A stretch of DNA of 64,000 bases from Anaeromyxobacter terrae (lineage in GTDB: Bacteria > Myxococcota > Myxococcia > Myxococcales > Anaeromyxobacteraceae). A model generated the notes under the pieces. It was not told the DNA's origin. It searched no databases and saw nothing but the letters and a program-made list of their open reading frames with translations. The position numbers and the translations under genes were made by a program. This document shows, one piece after another, positions 1 to 12,479 of this stretch; position 1 is the first letter of the stretch; each line of letters begins with the position of its first letter. The DNA lies in assembly GCF_022690685.1 (NCBI RefSeq), contig NZ_JALCYY010000018.1:26422-90421 (forward strand). Direction: 5' to 3'.

Positions 1-752
1 TCCATCGCCTCCCGCGCGCGCGCCGCGTCGTCGACCGCCTGCGCCGCCCGGGCGCGGGCGTCCTTGAGCCACTCCTGGAGCTTGTCGCGCTGCTCCTCCG
101 CCTTCTTCCGCCCCGACTCGACGCGCGCCCGCGCCTCGGTGAGCTCCTTCTCGAGCGTCGCGACCCGCGCGGCGAGGTCCGGGCCTTCCTCGCGCGGCGC
201 GGCCTTCGCCGCCCCGCGCCCGGCCGCCTCGGGGAGGGGGCCGTAGTACTCCTTCACGAGCTCGTCGAGGAGCGGCGCCGCGCGCGCGCGGACGTCCGCG
301 GCGGGATCGGCGAGGACGCGCCAGAGCGCGAGCGTGAGGCCGTGGTCCGAGGCGCCGGTGGTGAGGAGATCGTCGGCCGCGATCGCGTCGAGCGGCGTCC
401 GGGCGAGCGGCGGCGCGCCGAACGCCTTGCGGAGCGCGTCGAGCACCCGGGCCCGTGCCTCCGGGCGAGCGCGGATCTCGTCGGCGAGCACGTCGCTCCG
501 CTCCACGTCCGAGAGCGCCTCGGTGCGGAACCCGGGCACGGACAGTCCGAGCTCCTTCACGAGCGCGCGCGTCTCCTCCGGGAGGAGCGCGACGTAGAGG
601 AACACGGAGAGCGCGTCGCGCGACAGCTCCTCGAGCGGCGCGTCGCCGCCCGGGTCCGGGAGCCCGGGCGCCTTCCGGCTGGGCGGCGCGCGCCTCCGCG
701 CCGGCGCGGCGTCGCCCTTCTTGGCCTTGCCGCTCGCCTTCCGCGTCGTCAC
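1..752 (-). CDS. Uncharacterised protein with C-terminal coiled coil (3' end outside window)
   Basis: Minus-strand frame open from a GTG at 752 to the window edge, so only about 250 N-terminal residues are seen. The start is a Lys/Ala/Arg-rich tail of about 25 residues. A helical Leu/Ala-rich region with paired acidic and basic residues follows. From about residue 190 there is a heptad-like stretch rich in Lys, Glu, Arg and Gln that should form a coiled coil. I see no catalytic motif and do not recognise the family. It lies 6 bases after the stop of the upstream gene (759-1676), so it is probably the last-transcribed visible member of a four-gene minus-strand run starting near 3.67 kb. GTG is chosen because it is the first start after the neighbour's stop. 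Confidence 0.6.
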   Translation of the reverse strand, partial: MTTRKASGKAKKGDAAPARRRAPPSRKAPGLPDPGGDAPLEELSRDALSVFLYVALLPEETRALVKELGLSVPGFRTEALSDVERSDVLADEIRARPEARARVLDALRKAFGAPPLARTPLDAIAADDLLTTGASDHGLTLALWRVLADPAADVRARAAPLLDELVKEYYGPLPEAAGRGAAKAAPREEGPDLAARVATLEKELTEARARVESGRKKAEEQRDKLQEWLKDARARAAQAVDDAARAREAM

Positions 753-758
753 GGGGCC

Positions 759-1676
759 CTACGGCGCGGGCGCCGCCGCCTCGCGCACCTCCGCCTGGAA
801 GGTGGCGCCGGGCGGGAGCTTCCAGGAGTCCGGGACCGGGATCTGCGCCTGGAAGGTGGCGGGCCGGACGGCGCCGCTCGCGCCGCGGACGTCGGTCTGG
901 ATCTCGAGCTGGACGGTCGCGGCCTCGCGCGGGAGGAGCTCCACCCACCAGGTGCCGAAGAGCGCGCCGGGCGGGAAGTCGTCCTGGAACCGCTCGGGGT
1001 CGCTGAGCTTCTGGTACGGCTCCCCGCCCCCGCTCATCTCGCCGTAGGGCTTGCCGGCCGCGTCGAGGAAGTGGAAGGCGATGCGCCGGAACGCGACGGG
1101 CACGACGCTCCGCACGACGGTGCGCTCCCCGCCCCGCTCCCGCTCGAGGAACCGGGGGCTGCCCCAGAGCGCGAAGTCGATGCGGAGCCCGGGTGAGCCG
1201 CCCTCCGGAGGCGTCCCCGGCTCGACGGCGAGGAGATCGAGGCGGAACCCCTCGGCGATCATCGACTGGACCGGCGCGTAGCGGCCCTCGCGCAGCAGCG
1301 CGAGCCGGCCGTCGGCGTACTTCTGGAAGTCCTCCAGCTGGGTCCGATCCTTCTCCTCGAGCTTCCCCTTGCGATCCGCGGCGGCCGCCTGGACGCCGGT
1401 CGAGCGCGCCGGCTCGCCCGGATGGCGGTTCCGGATCGCCTGCAGCTCGTCGAAGTACCAGCGCGACAGGGCCGCGACCTCGTCGCGCCACTCCGGCAGC
1501 CGGTCGGCGGGGATCGCGCGCGCCGCGCCCGCACGCTCCGAGAAGTCGCGCTTCAGCCGGGCGCGCTCGAGCCGGGCCTCGTAGGCGTCGGCCTTCTCGC
1601 GGGAGCCGGTGAGCAGGAAGGCGATCGCGAGCACGGCGAGCCCGATCGGCACCGCGACGAGGAAGAGCTTCTTCAT
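759..1676 (-). CDS. Membrane-anchored protein of unknown function
   Basis: 305 residues. It begins MKK followed by one hydrophobic helix (about residues 4-22), then a charged, helix-rich region with many Arg and Glu residues (about 25-130). The C-terminal half is rich in beta-type sequence with several FW/Trp-containing segments and ends in a short Ala/Pro tail. This fits a periplasmic domain held by an N-terminal anchor or an uncleaved signal. No catalytic motif is visible and the family is not recognised. The ATG at 1676 is preferred to longer in-frame starts because only from there does the protein look real; upstream the frame is low-complexity Arg/Pro. It sits 5 bases downstream of the metallophosphoesterase gene, suggesting co-transcription. 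Confidence 0.7.
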   Translation of the reverse strand: MKKLFLVAVPIGLAVLAIAFLLTGSREKADAYEARLERARLKRDFSERAGAARAIPADRLPEWRDEVAALSRWYFDELQAIRNRHPGEPARSTGVQAAAADRKGKLEEKDRTQLEDFQKYADGRLALLREGRYAPVQSMIAEGFRLDLLAVEPGTPPEGGSPGLRIDFALWGSPRFLERERGGERTVVRSVVPVAFRRIAFHFLDAAGKPYGEMSGGGEPYQKLSDPERFQDDFPPGALFGTWWVELLPREAATVQLEIQTDVRGASGAVRPATFQAQIPVPDSWKLPPGATFQAEVREAAAPAP

Positions 1677-1681
1677 GGGAT

Positions 1682-2521
1682 TCACTCCGAGCCGGAGACG
1701 AGCGCCTCGACGCTGCGCACCCCGGTACGATCGATCTCGTACACGTAGGCGCGCGCGCGCCGGACCGGCTCGTCCGCGACGCGCGAGGCAGAGCCCGCGC
1801 AGAGGACCGGCGTCGCGCCGGCGGCGCCGGGCAGGTCGACCCGGAACGCGGTGTGACGGTGGCCGTGCAGCACGGCTGCCACCGGAAGGTCTGCGACGAG
1901 CCGGACGACCTGGTCGGCGTCCGCGAGCGGCATCCGGGCGACGTGGACGTCGGATGGGACGCGCTCGGGTGGGAGGACGACGTGGTGGTGGAACGCGAGC
2001 ACGACGGCGCGCCCGAGCTTCGCGTGCTCGCGGACGATCTCGCGCGCCGCGCGGAGCTGGTCGCCGCCGATGCGGCCGGGCGTCGTCCACGGGTCCTCGC
2101 CCCACCGCGCGCTGTCGAGCGCGACGAGCACCGCCTCGTCCCCGAGCGGCACGACGTGCGGGTAGCTCGGCACGGCCTTCTTCATGCCGAGGCCGTCCGG
2201 GCCGAGCGCCCGCAGGAACCGGGCGGTCTCGACGGAGTCCTCCGTCCAGAGATCGTGGTTGCCAGGGACGACCGTCAGCTTGCGCGCCTCCGCGAACGGG
2301 CGGAGCAGGTCGGCGGCCCGCTCGAACTCGCGGGGCTCGCCCGAGAACGTCAGGTCGCCGGTGACGACGAGGTGGTCGACGCCGATCTCGCGGAGGGCGT
2401 CGAGCAGCCCCTTCGCGAGGCGAGCGGAGTGCTTCTCGCAGTCCCGGGCCGAGAAGCCGTTGCGGGGATAGCGGCTTCGGTCGGAGACGTGGAGATCGCT
2501 GATGTGGCCGAGTCGGACGAT
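1682..2521 (-). CDS. Calcineurin-like metallophosphoesterase, apparent AUC start
   Basis: About 279 residues with all five metallophosphoesterase blocks in order: DLH (in HISDLHVSD, near residue 8), GDL (in VTGDLTF), GNHD (in VPGNHDLW), an HHH block (in AFHHHV) and GHRH. These residues bind the two-metal centre of cyclic-nucleotide or other phosphoester hydrolases; the substrate cannot be told. The conserved first block lies upstream of every ATG, GTG or TTG in frame; the first in-frame ATG (2185) would remove three motifs. The frame opens after a TGA at 2552-2554. The best initiator is an ATC codon at 2521 with a GGGAGG Shine-Dalgarno four bases before it (an ATC at 2545 is the alternative). 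It follows the kinase-like gene by 46 bases. Confidence 0.75.
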   Translation of the reverse strand: MVRLGHISDLHVSDRSRYPRNGFSARDCEKHSARLAKGLLDALREIGVDHLVVTGDLTFSGEPREFERAADLLRPFAEARKLTVVPGNHDLWTEDSVETARFLRALGPDGLGMKKAVPSYPHVVPLGDEAVLVALDSARWGEDPWTTPGRIGGDQLRAAREIVREHAKLGRAVVLAFHHHVVLPPERVPSDVHVARMPLADADQVVRLVADLPVAAVLHGHRHTAFRVDLPGAAGATPVLCAGSASRVADEPVRRARAYVYEIDRTGVRSVEALVSGSE

Positions 2522-2567
2522 GCGGCCTCCCGGGGCGGCGGCGATGCTATCTCAGCCCCGGCCCAGG

Positions 2568-3674
2568 TCAAACCTGCGGCGCGTCCGGCGTCACCGCGTC
2601 CGCGGCGCGCGGCAGGAGGATGCGCAGCGTCCTCCCGCGGCCCGGCACCGCCTCGTCCTCCACCTGGCCGCCGTGCGGCGCGACGAGCGCGCGCGCGACC
2701 GCCGCCGCGCCGCCGTCGTCCGCCGCGGCGCCGCCCGCGATCTCCACCACCGCGGCTGCGCCACGTCGCCCGACACTCACCGCGATCTCCCCACCTCGGC
2801 CCGCGCCCGCGCCGACGGCGCGGAGCGCCTCGCGGATCGCCGCCCGCAGCGGCCGGTCGTCCCCCATCGCGAGCGCCGGCTCGAGCGCGCTCCGCACGCG
2901 CACGCCCGGCGGCGGCGCCCACGCCGCGAGCAGATCCGCCACCAGCGGCGCGAGCTCGAGCGCGCGCGGCGTGCCGGCGGCCTTCTCCGCCGCGTCGTGC
3001 AGCGTCCCCACGCGGCGCGCGGCCTCCTCCAGCGCCTCGTCGAGCAGCGAGAGCTGCTTGGCGGCGCGCGGCGGGAGCGGCGGCGCGAGGAGACGCAGAT
3101 AGGAGGCGGCGGTGGCGGCGCGCGCGATGGGCGCCCTCACGCACGCGGCGGCTCCGGCCAGCACGTCGCCGAGCCGCGCCGGCGCGGGCCCGGTCGCGGG
3201 CCTCGACGCGGGCAAGGGCGGCGGCGCCGCGCGCGCCGGCTCCGCCCGGAGGACCACGACATCCACCGTGGGTGCATCCGACACGCGGACGAGCGCGGCG
3301 GTCGCCCGGACGCCGGTGCGCAGCGAGACCGCCCCGGACGTGGCGTCCGCCCGCCGGAGCCCGTGCCGCAGGACGGCGAGCGCCTCGGCGACGGTCGCGA
3401 GGTCCTTGCCCGCGAGCGGCGCCGCGTCCGAGCCCGCGAGCCGCTCCGCCGCCGCATTGGCGCGGGTGATGCGCCCGTCCCGGCCGACCACGAGGACGCC
3501 GTCCCCGAGCCGCTCGAGCGCGCCCGCGACGAGCCGCTCCGCCGCCTCGGGCAGCCCCGCGCGTCGCCTCGCGGCGAGCGCGCGCAGCGCTGCCACGGCG
3601 GCGACGGCGAGCGCGGCGCCTGCCAGGAGCGCGAGCGCATGCGCACCGGGCAACACGGCGCCCAAGGTGTCCAC
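2568..3674 (-). CDS. PAS-containing, degenerate histidine-kinase-like protein
   Basis: About 368 residues from a GTG at 3674; a TTG at 3665 with a GGTGGA-like ribosome site is an alternative. One hydrophobic helix (about residues 10-30) is followed by a PAS-like segment (LGDGVLVVGRDGRITRAN), a helical hairpin resembling a DHp domain, and a GHKL-like C-terminus ending in a GRGRTLRILLP block. The phosphoacceptor His is missing where the H-box should be (CVRAPIARA), and the ATP-binding Asn box and DxGxG loop are degraded. It is therefore probably a non-catalytic sensor. The frame stays open upstream through a Cys-rich stretch (CGSCPLHKDC) but has no convincing start there. It is the first gene of the run that includes the phosphoesterase. 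Confidence 0.65.
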   Translation of the reverse strand: MDTLGAVLPGAHALALLAGAALAVAAVAALRALAARRRAGLPEAAERLVAGALERLGDGVLVVGRDGRITRANAAAERLAGSDAAPLAGKDLATVAEALAVLRHGLRRADATSGAVSLRTGVRATAALVRVSDAPTVDVVVLRAEPARAAPPPLPASRPATGPAPARLGDVLAGAAACVRAPIARAATAASYLRLLAPPLPPRAAKQLSLLDEALEEAARRVGTLHDAAEKAAGTPRALELAPLVADLLAAWAPPPGVRVRSALEPALAMGDDRPLRAAIREALRAVGAGAGRGGEIAVSVGRRGAAAVVEIAGGAAADDGGAAAVARALVAPHGGQVEDEAVPGRGRTLRILLPRAADAVTPDAPQV

Positions 3675-4025
3675 CCGCTTGCTCTCGCGGAAGCAGTCCT
3701 TATGCAGAGGGCATGATCCGCAGACACGCGTGGTCCCCGGCGGAGGGTCCCGGCGCCGCCCCCCAGCAGATCTCCCACCGCGCCGGATACGTCTCCGGGA
3801 GCGGAGACGACGGGCGAATCCCGGGGTCCGGGCTGTGGGCCCCATCGAACGGTCCGGCTCGAACCGACCCGGGCGGAGCCGGGGGCGAACCCGACGGACG
3901 CACGGTGCCGCGCCCCGGTCGTACCGCCCTCAACGAGGACTGACGCCTCGGCAGCAGGGGCCGCAGGGTGCCGCTGCTGCTCGGCACGCCGCACCCGTAA
4001 CGCCCGACAGGTCAAACGCTTTTCG
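3675..4025. other. Intergenic region between divergent genes, no gene seen
   Basis: About 350 bases separate the kinase-like gene and the lon promoter. Frames here are open but Arg/Pro/Gly-rich with no family resemblance. It should contain the promoter of the minus-strand kinase-like gene, which I could not pin down. A GC-rich imperfect dyad around 3955-3985 (CAGCAGGGGC with GCCGCTGCTG) is the only structure noted. Confidence 0.4.
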
Positions 4026-4054
4026 TTGATATCCGCTGCTCGCGCGGGTATCCC
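4026..4054 (+). promoter_or_regulatory. Candidate sigma70-type promoter of lon
   Basis: TTGATA at 4026-4031 and TATCCC at 4049-4054 are separated by 17 bases, about 30 bases before the lon ATG. The -35 matches consensus at five of six positions; the -10 is weak. The local sequence is more AT-rich than its surroundings. lon genes are often heat-inducible, but I see no recognisable heat-shock element. Confidence 0.45.
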
Positions 4055-4084
4055 ATCCCATCCGAATTCGGCAAGGAGACGGCG

Positions 4085-6574
<2,490 letters not shown>

Positions 6575-6602
6575 GGGAAGCCCCGCTGCTACACTCGCGG
6601 GG

Positions 6603-7661
6603 GTGGAGCGGCTCGCGATCCTCACCGGCTCGGCCGGCGCCGTCCCGGACGCCGTCGCGGCGGCACTCGGCCGCGCCGGCTTCTCGGTCCGTCACGCACC
6701 CATCGGCGCGGACGGTCGCCCGCGCCTAGAGGTGGACGCGCGCGGCGTCGAGGCGGTCGTCCACCTCGGCGTCCGTACGCCGCGCGATCTCGACGAGCGG
6801 GCTCGCGCGGACGCCGAGGCCGCGGCGGCCAGCGCCGCCGCCGCGCTCGCCCGGGAGGCCGGCGCGCGGCGGCTCGTGCACGTGTCGACCGCCGCGGTCT
6901 ACGGGAGGCCGCGGAACCTCCCCTGCCGCGAGGGCGAGCTGAAGGCGCCCCGGACCGCGCTCGAGCGGATCCGCTGGCGCGCCGAGCAGGCGAGCTGGGC
7001 AGAGTTCCGGCGCGGCGCGCCGCTCACGGTCCTGCGCCCCACGATCCTGTACGGCCCCACCCTCACCGGCGGACCGGTCCGCGCGCTCACGTTCTTCGCG
7101 CTGCTCGATCCGGGCAACCGCCGGATCCCGATCATCCGCCGCGGCCCGGTCGCGCACCTCGTCCACCTGGACGATCTCGCGCGCGCGGTCGTCCACGTGG
7201 TGCAGCACCCGGACGACGGCGACGTGGTGGGGCGCGCGTTCAACGTGGGGGACGAGGCGCCGCTGCCGCTCGCGGAGCACCTCTCGGCCGCCCTGGCCGC
7301 GCTCGGCTACGAGCCGGGCCGCCTCTTGCCGGCGCTGCCTCGTCTCACCGCGTCCCTGCTCTGGCTCGTGCAGCACGTCCCGGACCGAGCGCTGCTCGGG
7401 CCCATGAACCGGCGGCTGGAGCGCGCGTGGCGAACGCTTGCGGGGCGGAACGGCGCGACGGCGGCGCTCGCGCCGAGGGTGGAGCGCGAGGCGCTACACT
7501 GGATGACCGCGGATCACTACTACGACACCGCGCGCCTCGCGGCCCTGGGGTTCCGGTCGCTCCATCCGGTCTCCACCGAGGCCATCCCCGCGACCATCCA
7601 GGCGCTCGCGGCGCGGCGCTTCCTGCCGGGCTCGGGCACGGGCGCCCTCCCCGCCGGGTAG
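6603..7661 (+). CDS. NAD-dependent epimerase/dehydratase-like (SDR) protein, divergent
   Basis: 352 residues from a GTG. It has the extended-SDR pattern: a beta strand and loop at the N-terminus (LAILTGSAGAVPDA), a VVHLG strand, a VHVSTAAVYG segment like the SDR Ser-containing strand, LRPTILYGP, and a C-terminal substrate domain with a conserved HLVHLDDLARAVVHVV stretch. The glycine motif is incomplete (TGSAGAV rather than GxxGxxG) and the YxxxK pair is not where expected (IRWRAEQ), so catalysis by the usual route is doubtful. NAD(P) binding or a structural role is an inference. It starts 28 bases after lon and may be read through from it. Confidence 0.75.
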   Translation: MERLAILTGSAGAVPDAVAAALGRAGFSVRHAPIGADGRPRLEVDARGVEAVVHLGVRTPRDLDERARADAEAAAASAAAALAREAGARRLVHVSTAAVYGRPRNLPCREGELKAPRTALERIRWRAEQASWAEFRRGAPLTVLRPTILYGPTLTGGPVRALTFFALLDPGNRRIPIIRRGPVAHLVHLDDLARAVVHVVQHPDDGDVVGRAFNVGDEAPLPLAEHLSAALAALGYEPGRLLPALPRLTASLLWLVQHVPDRALLGPMNRRLERAWRTLAGRNGATAALAPRVEREALHWMTADHYYDTARLAALGFRSLHPVSTEAIPATIQALAARRFLPGSGTGALPAG

Positions 7662-7692
7662 CCACGGCGGCGGCGAGCGGGCGCGCGCCGTC

Positions 7693-7720
7693 CCCCGCCG
7701 CAAGAATGGCTGCGGCGGGG
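7693..7720 (+). terminator. GC-rich hairpin after the epimerase-like gene
   Basis: Perfect 9-base stem CCCCGCCGC / GCGGCGGGG with a 10-base loop, about 30 bases after the stop. No T-run follows, so it may act as an mRNA 3'-end stabiliser or a weak terminator. Confidence 0.45.
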
Positions 7721-7866
7721 CATCCGTGTCATAGTTCAACGCCCGATCCGGTCACCGCTGTCGCGATCCGGAACGAGCCGCGGCGGGGTGCGCCGCGGGG
7801 TGCCGGGTGAGTCGTGCAGCACGAGGATACCCACGCGAGCGCGAGGCGTTCGAGGGCGAGGGGTCG

Positions 7867-9807
7867 GTGATCCGCAGGCTCGGACGATACGAGCTGCTCG
7901 AGCAGGTCGGGAGCGGGGGCATGGCCGTCGTGTACCGCGGCCGCGACACCGCCCTCGATCGCGAGGTCGCGGTGAAGCTCCTGCACCCGCACCTCGCCTC
8001 CGCGCCGGACTCCCGCGCCCGCTTCTCTCGCGAGGCCCGTGCCGTCGCGCGCCTCTCCCACCCCGGCATCGTCGAGATCTACGACTACGCGGGCGACGGG
8101 GCGGCCGACAGCTACCTCGTGACCGAGTTCGTCCGCGGCTGCACCCTCCGCGTGTTCGCACACGAGGTCGGGTTCGGCTTCCCGGAGATCGGCGCGCTCG
8201 TCGGACGCGCGCTCGTGGACGCGCTCGTGCACGCGCACTCCGCGGGCGTCATCCACCGCGACCTGAAGCCCGAGAACGTCCTCGTGCACGAGGGTGATCG
8301 ACCGGCGGTCAAGCTCGCCGACTTCGGGATCGCGCGCATCCTCGCGTCCGACGAGCGCATGACGATGACGGGCGCGCTCGTCGGCTCGCCGCACCACATG
8401 GCGCCCGAGATCGTGGAGGGGCGCGAGGCGGACGCGCGCAGCGATCTCTTCTCGCTCGGGACCATCCTCTACTGGCTCGCGACGGGGAACTTCCCGTTCG
8501 CCGCGCCGAACCCCACCGCGATCCTCCGCCGCGTCCTGGAGGCGGACTTCGAGGACCCGCGCGCGGTGGACGCGCGCGTGCCCGACGCGCTCGCCGACCT
8601 GGTCGTCCGCTGCCTCTCGCTCGACCCGGAGCGCCGGCCGTCGAGCGCCGCCGAGGTGCGCGAGGTGCTCGATCGCCTCCTCGCCGAGAGCGGGCTCGAG
8701 CGCGCGCCCGACGAGCTCGTCGCCTTCCTGCGCGACCCCGCCGCGTTCAAGGCGGCGTTCCCGGCGCGGGCGGTGGTCGCGCTCTCCGCCCGCGGGGACG
8801 AGGCCCTGGCCGAGGGGGCCTCCGCGCGCGCGCTCGCGTTCTACTCGCGCGTCCTCGCCATCGATCCCGAGAACGCGGAGATCCCCGCCAAGCTCGCCCG
8901 GCTCACGCGGCGGCGGCGCCTCCAGCGGATCGCCCTCGGGGCCGGCGCGGCGCTCGCCGTCGCCGCCGCGACGGCCGCGGTCGTCGTCCTCGTGCCTCGC
9001 CCCGCGATCGCGCCGCCCGCATCGGCGGCCGCCGATGCGCGCGACGCCGCCCAGCCCGGTGCCGGCGCCTCGACCGCCCATACCGGAGCGGGCGCGCTCC
9101 CTTCCGAGCCCGAGCCCGAGCCCGAGCCCGTGCGCGATCCGGAGCCGCGCCGCGAAGGCGATCCGGCCGCCGCGCCCGCCCGCGAGGCCCACGCCGGCCA
9201 GCGCCCCCGCGTCCCCCGCGGTGACGCGTCCGCCCGGCAGCACGAGAGCCCCGGCGGTCCCCCGGCCTCGCTCTCGGTGCATGTCCGGCCGTACGCGCAG
9301 CGCGCGCTGCTCGACGGGATCGAGGTGGCGCGCGGGGAGCAGCTCGTCCGGTTCTCGATCCCGCCGGGCCGCCCGCACGTCATCCAGCTCGAGCACGCCT
9401 GCTGCGCCCCGTTCGTCCGGGAGATCACCGCCGAGGAGGCGCAGCGGATCGTGGAGCTGCGCGTCCCCCTCGAGCCGCGCCCGGCCCGGCTGCGCGTAGA
9501 GGGGGATCCGGCGACGCGCGTGTACGTGGATGGCAAGCTAATCGGCACCGCCGGCGAGTCGCAGCGCGCCGCCTTCGCCATCCCCGTGCCGTCCGGCGCG
9601 GAGAGCCCGTACGAGGCGCCCGCCCGGATCGGCCTCGAGGCGGCGGGCGCCGCGACGCGCGACGTGCAGGTGAAGCTGCGGGCCGGGGGCGAGGTGATCG
9701 TCGCCGCGCCGACGCCCGCGCCGCAGCCGCCCCCCGCCTTCGGCGGGCCCCAGCCCGCCGCGGCCCCGCCGGCCGCGCCCCACTCCGACGGAGCCGTGAA
9801 GCCGTGA
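7867..9807 (+). CDS. Transmembrane Ser/Thr protein kinase with PEGA-like C-terminal repeats
   Basis: About 646 residues from a GTG at 7867; another GTG at 7807 would add 20. The kinase domain is complete: glycine loop GSGGMAVV (about 15), Lys37 in AVKLL, HRDLKPEN with Asp132, DFG at 152, and APEI. A hydrophobic helix at about 355-380 crosses the membrane. A Pro/Glu-repeat linker (PEPEPEPEP) follows, then two beta-rich PEGA-like segments (one with RVYVDGKLIG) that should lie outside the cytoplasm. It probably senses an envelope signal and phosphorylates Ser/Thr targets. The gene overlaps the next by four bases, so its partners are likely the TPR protein, the FHA-containing activator and the lipoprotein downstream. 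Confidence 0.92.
   Translation: MIRRLGRYELLEQVGSGGMAVVYRGRDTALDREVAVKLLHPHLASAPDSRARFSREARAVARLSHPGIVEIYDYAGDGAADSYLVTEFVRGCTLRVFAHEVGFGFPEIGALVGRALVDALVHAHSAGVIHRDLKPENVLVHEGDRPAVKLADFGIARILASDERMTMTGALVGSPHHMAPEIVEGREADARSDLFSLGTILYWLATGNFPFAAPNPTAILRRVLEADFEDPRAVDARVPDALADLVVRCLSLDPERRPSSAAEVREVLDRLLAESGLERAPDELVAFLRDPAAFKAAFPARAVVALSARGDEALAEGASARALAFYSRVLAIDPENAEIPAKLARLTRRRRLQRIALGAGAALAVAAATAAVVVLVPRPAIAPPASAAADARDAAQPGAGASTAHTGAGALPSEPEPEPEPVRDPEPRREGDPAAAPAREAHAGQRPRVPRGDASARQHESPGGPPASLSVHVRPYAQRALLDGIEVARGEQLVRFSIPPGRPHVIQLEHACCAPFVREITAEEAQRIVELRVPLEPRPARLRVEGDPATRVYVDGKLIGTAGESQRAAFAIPVPSGAESPYEAPARIGLEAAGAATRDVQVKLRAGGEVIVAAPTPAPQPPPAFGGPQPAAAPPAAPHSDGAVKP
9106..9130 (+). repeat. 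GAGCCC tandem repeat inside the kinase gene
   Basis: About four copies of a six-base unit encode an alternating Pro-Glu stretch in the linker after the transmembrane helix. The unit length keeps the frame if the copy number changes. Confidence 0.8.
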
Positions 9808-10646
9808 TACCCCTCCTCATCGCGCTCGTGCTCACGGCCCCGCCGGAGCTGAAGCGCGCGAAGGACCGCTTCGAGTTCGGCGCGTACGCCGACGCGGCCG
9901 GCACGCTCCGGCGCTACCTCGCGACGAGCCCGTCGCTCAGCGAGGAGGAGGCGATCGACGCCTACCGGATCCTCGGCATCTCCGAGTACCACCTCGGCGA
10001 TCAGGCGCAGGCGCGCGCGGCGTTCGTGAACCTCCTCTCGCACGATCCCGACTACGCGCTCGATCCGTTCCTCGTCCCGCCGCCCATCGTCGAGTTCTTC
10101 GACCGCGTGAAGCGGGAGCACGAGCCCGCGCTCGCGCCGCTGCGCGAGCGACGCCGGGCGCTGCGCGAGCAGGAGCGGCTCGCGGACGAGGCGAAGCGGC
10201 GGCTGCTCGCGGAGGAGCAGTCGCGCACCGGGCCGCCGACGAAGGTCGTGCGCGTCCAGGAGCGCCTCTACCTGTTCAACTGGATGCCGCTCGGCGCGGG
10301 CCAGTTCCAGAACGGAGATCGCGCGAAGGGGACCGCCATCGCCGCAGGCCAGATCGTGGCGGGGGTCGTGAACCTCTCGGCGATCATCTTCCACAACCAG
10401 CTCGCGGAGGACCGGACCCGCACCTGCATCTCCGGTCAGCCGGGCTGCTCGCGGCCGCCGTACTCCGACTCGGACCGCGTGCTCCTCGGTCGCGTCGAGG
10501 CGGTGAAGTACGTCTCCGCCGGCCTGTTCTGGGCGCTCTACGCGTACGGCGTGTGGGACGCGCACAAGCACTTCGTGCCCATCGTCGAGACGGAGGTCGC
10601 GCCCGGCGGCGGCAGCGGCTCGGTCAAGCTCGAGTGGGCGTTCTAG
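9804..10646 (+). CDS. Exported TPR-like protein of unknown function
   Basis: 280 residues. A short hydrophobic N-terminus (MIPLLIALVLTA) looks like a signal peptide or anchor. A TPR-like helical region (about 15-90, with DAYRILGISEYHLGDQAQAR) is followed by a highly charged helix (115-150) and a C-terminal half with two hydrophobic helices. A GAGQFQNGDRAKG motif there resembles membrane proteins of the DUF5683 type; I rate that similarity tentative. Translation starts at GTG inside the stop region of the kinase gene, which indicates coupling. It may link the kinase's envelope domain with other components. Confidence 0.8.
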   Translation: MIPLLIALVLTAPPELKRAKDRFEFGAYADAAGTLRRYLATSPSLSEEEAIDAYRILGISEYHLGDQAQARAAFVNLLSHDPDYALDPFLVPPPIVEFFDRVKREHEPALAPLRERRRALREQERLADEAKRRLLAEEQSRTGPPTKVVRVQERLYLFNWMPLGAGQFQNGDRAKGTAIAAGQIVAGVVNLSAIIFHNQLAEDRTRTCISGQPGCSRPPYSDSDRVLLGRVEAVKYVSAGLFWALYAYGVWDAHKHFVPIVETEVAPGGGSGSVKLEWAF

Positions 10647-10655
10647 CGAGGCACC

Positions 10656-12475
<1,820 letters not shown>

Positions 12476-12479
<4 letters not shown>

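Noticed and set aside
2185..2185. First in-frame ATG of the metallophosphoesterase as its start
   Set aside because: It would delete three catalytic motifs that are intact upstream.
3700..3987. 95-codon minus frame upstream of the kinase-like gene
   Set aside because: Pro/Ser/Arg-rich, overlaps the likely promoter region, no family features.
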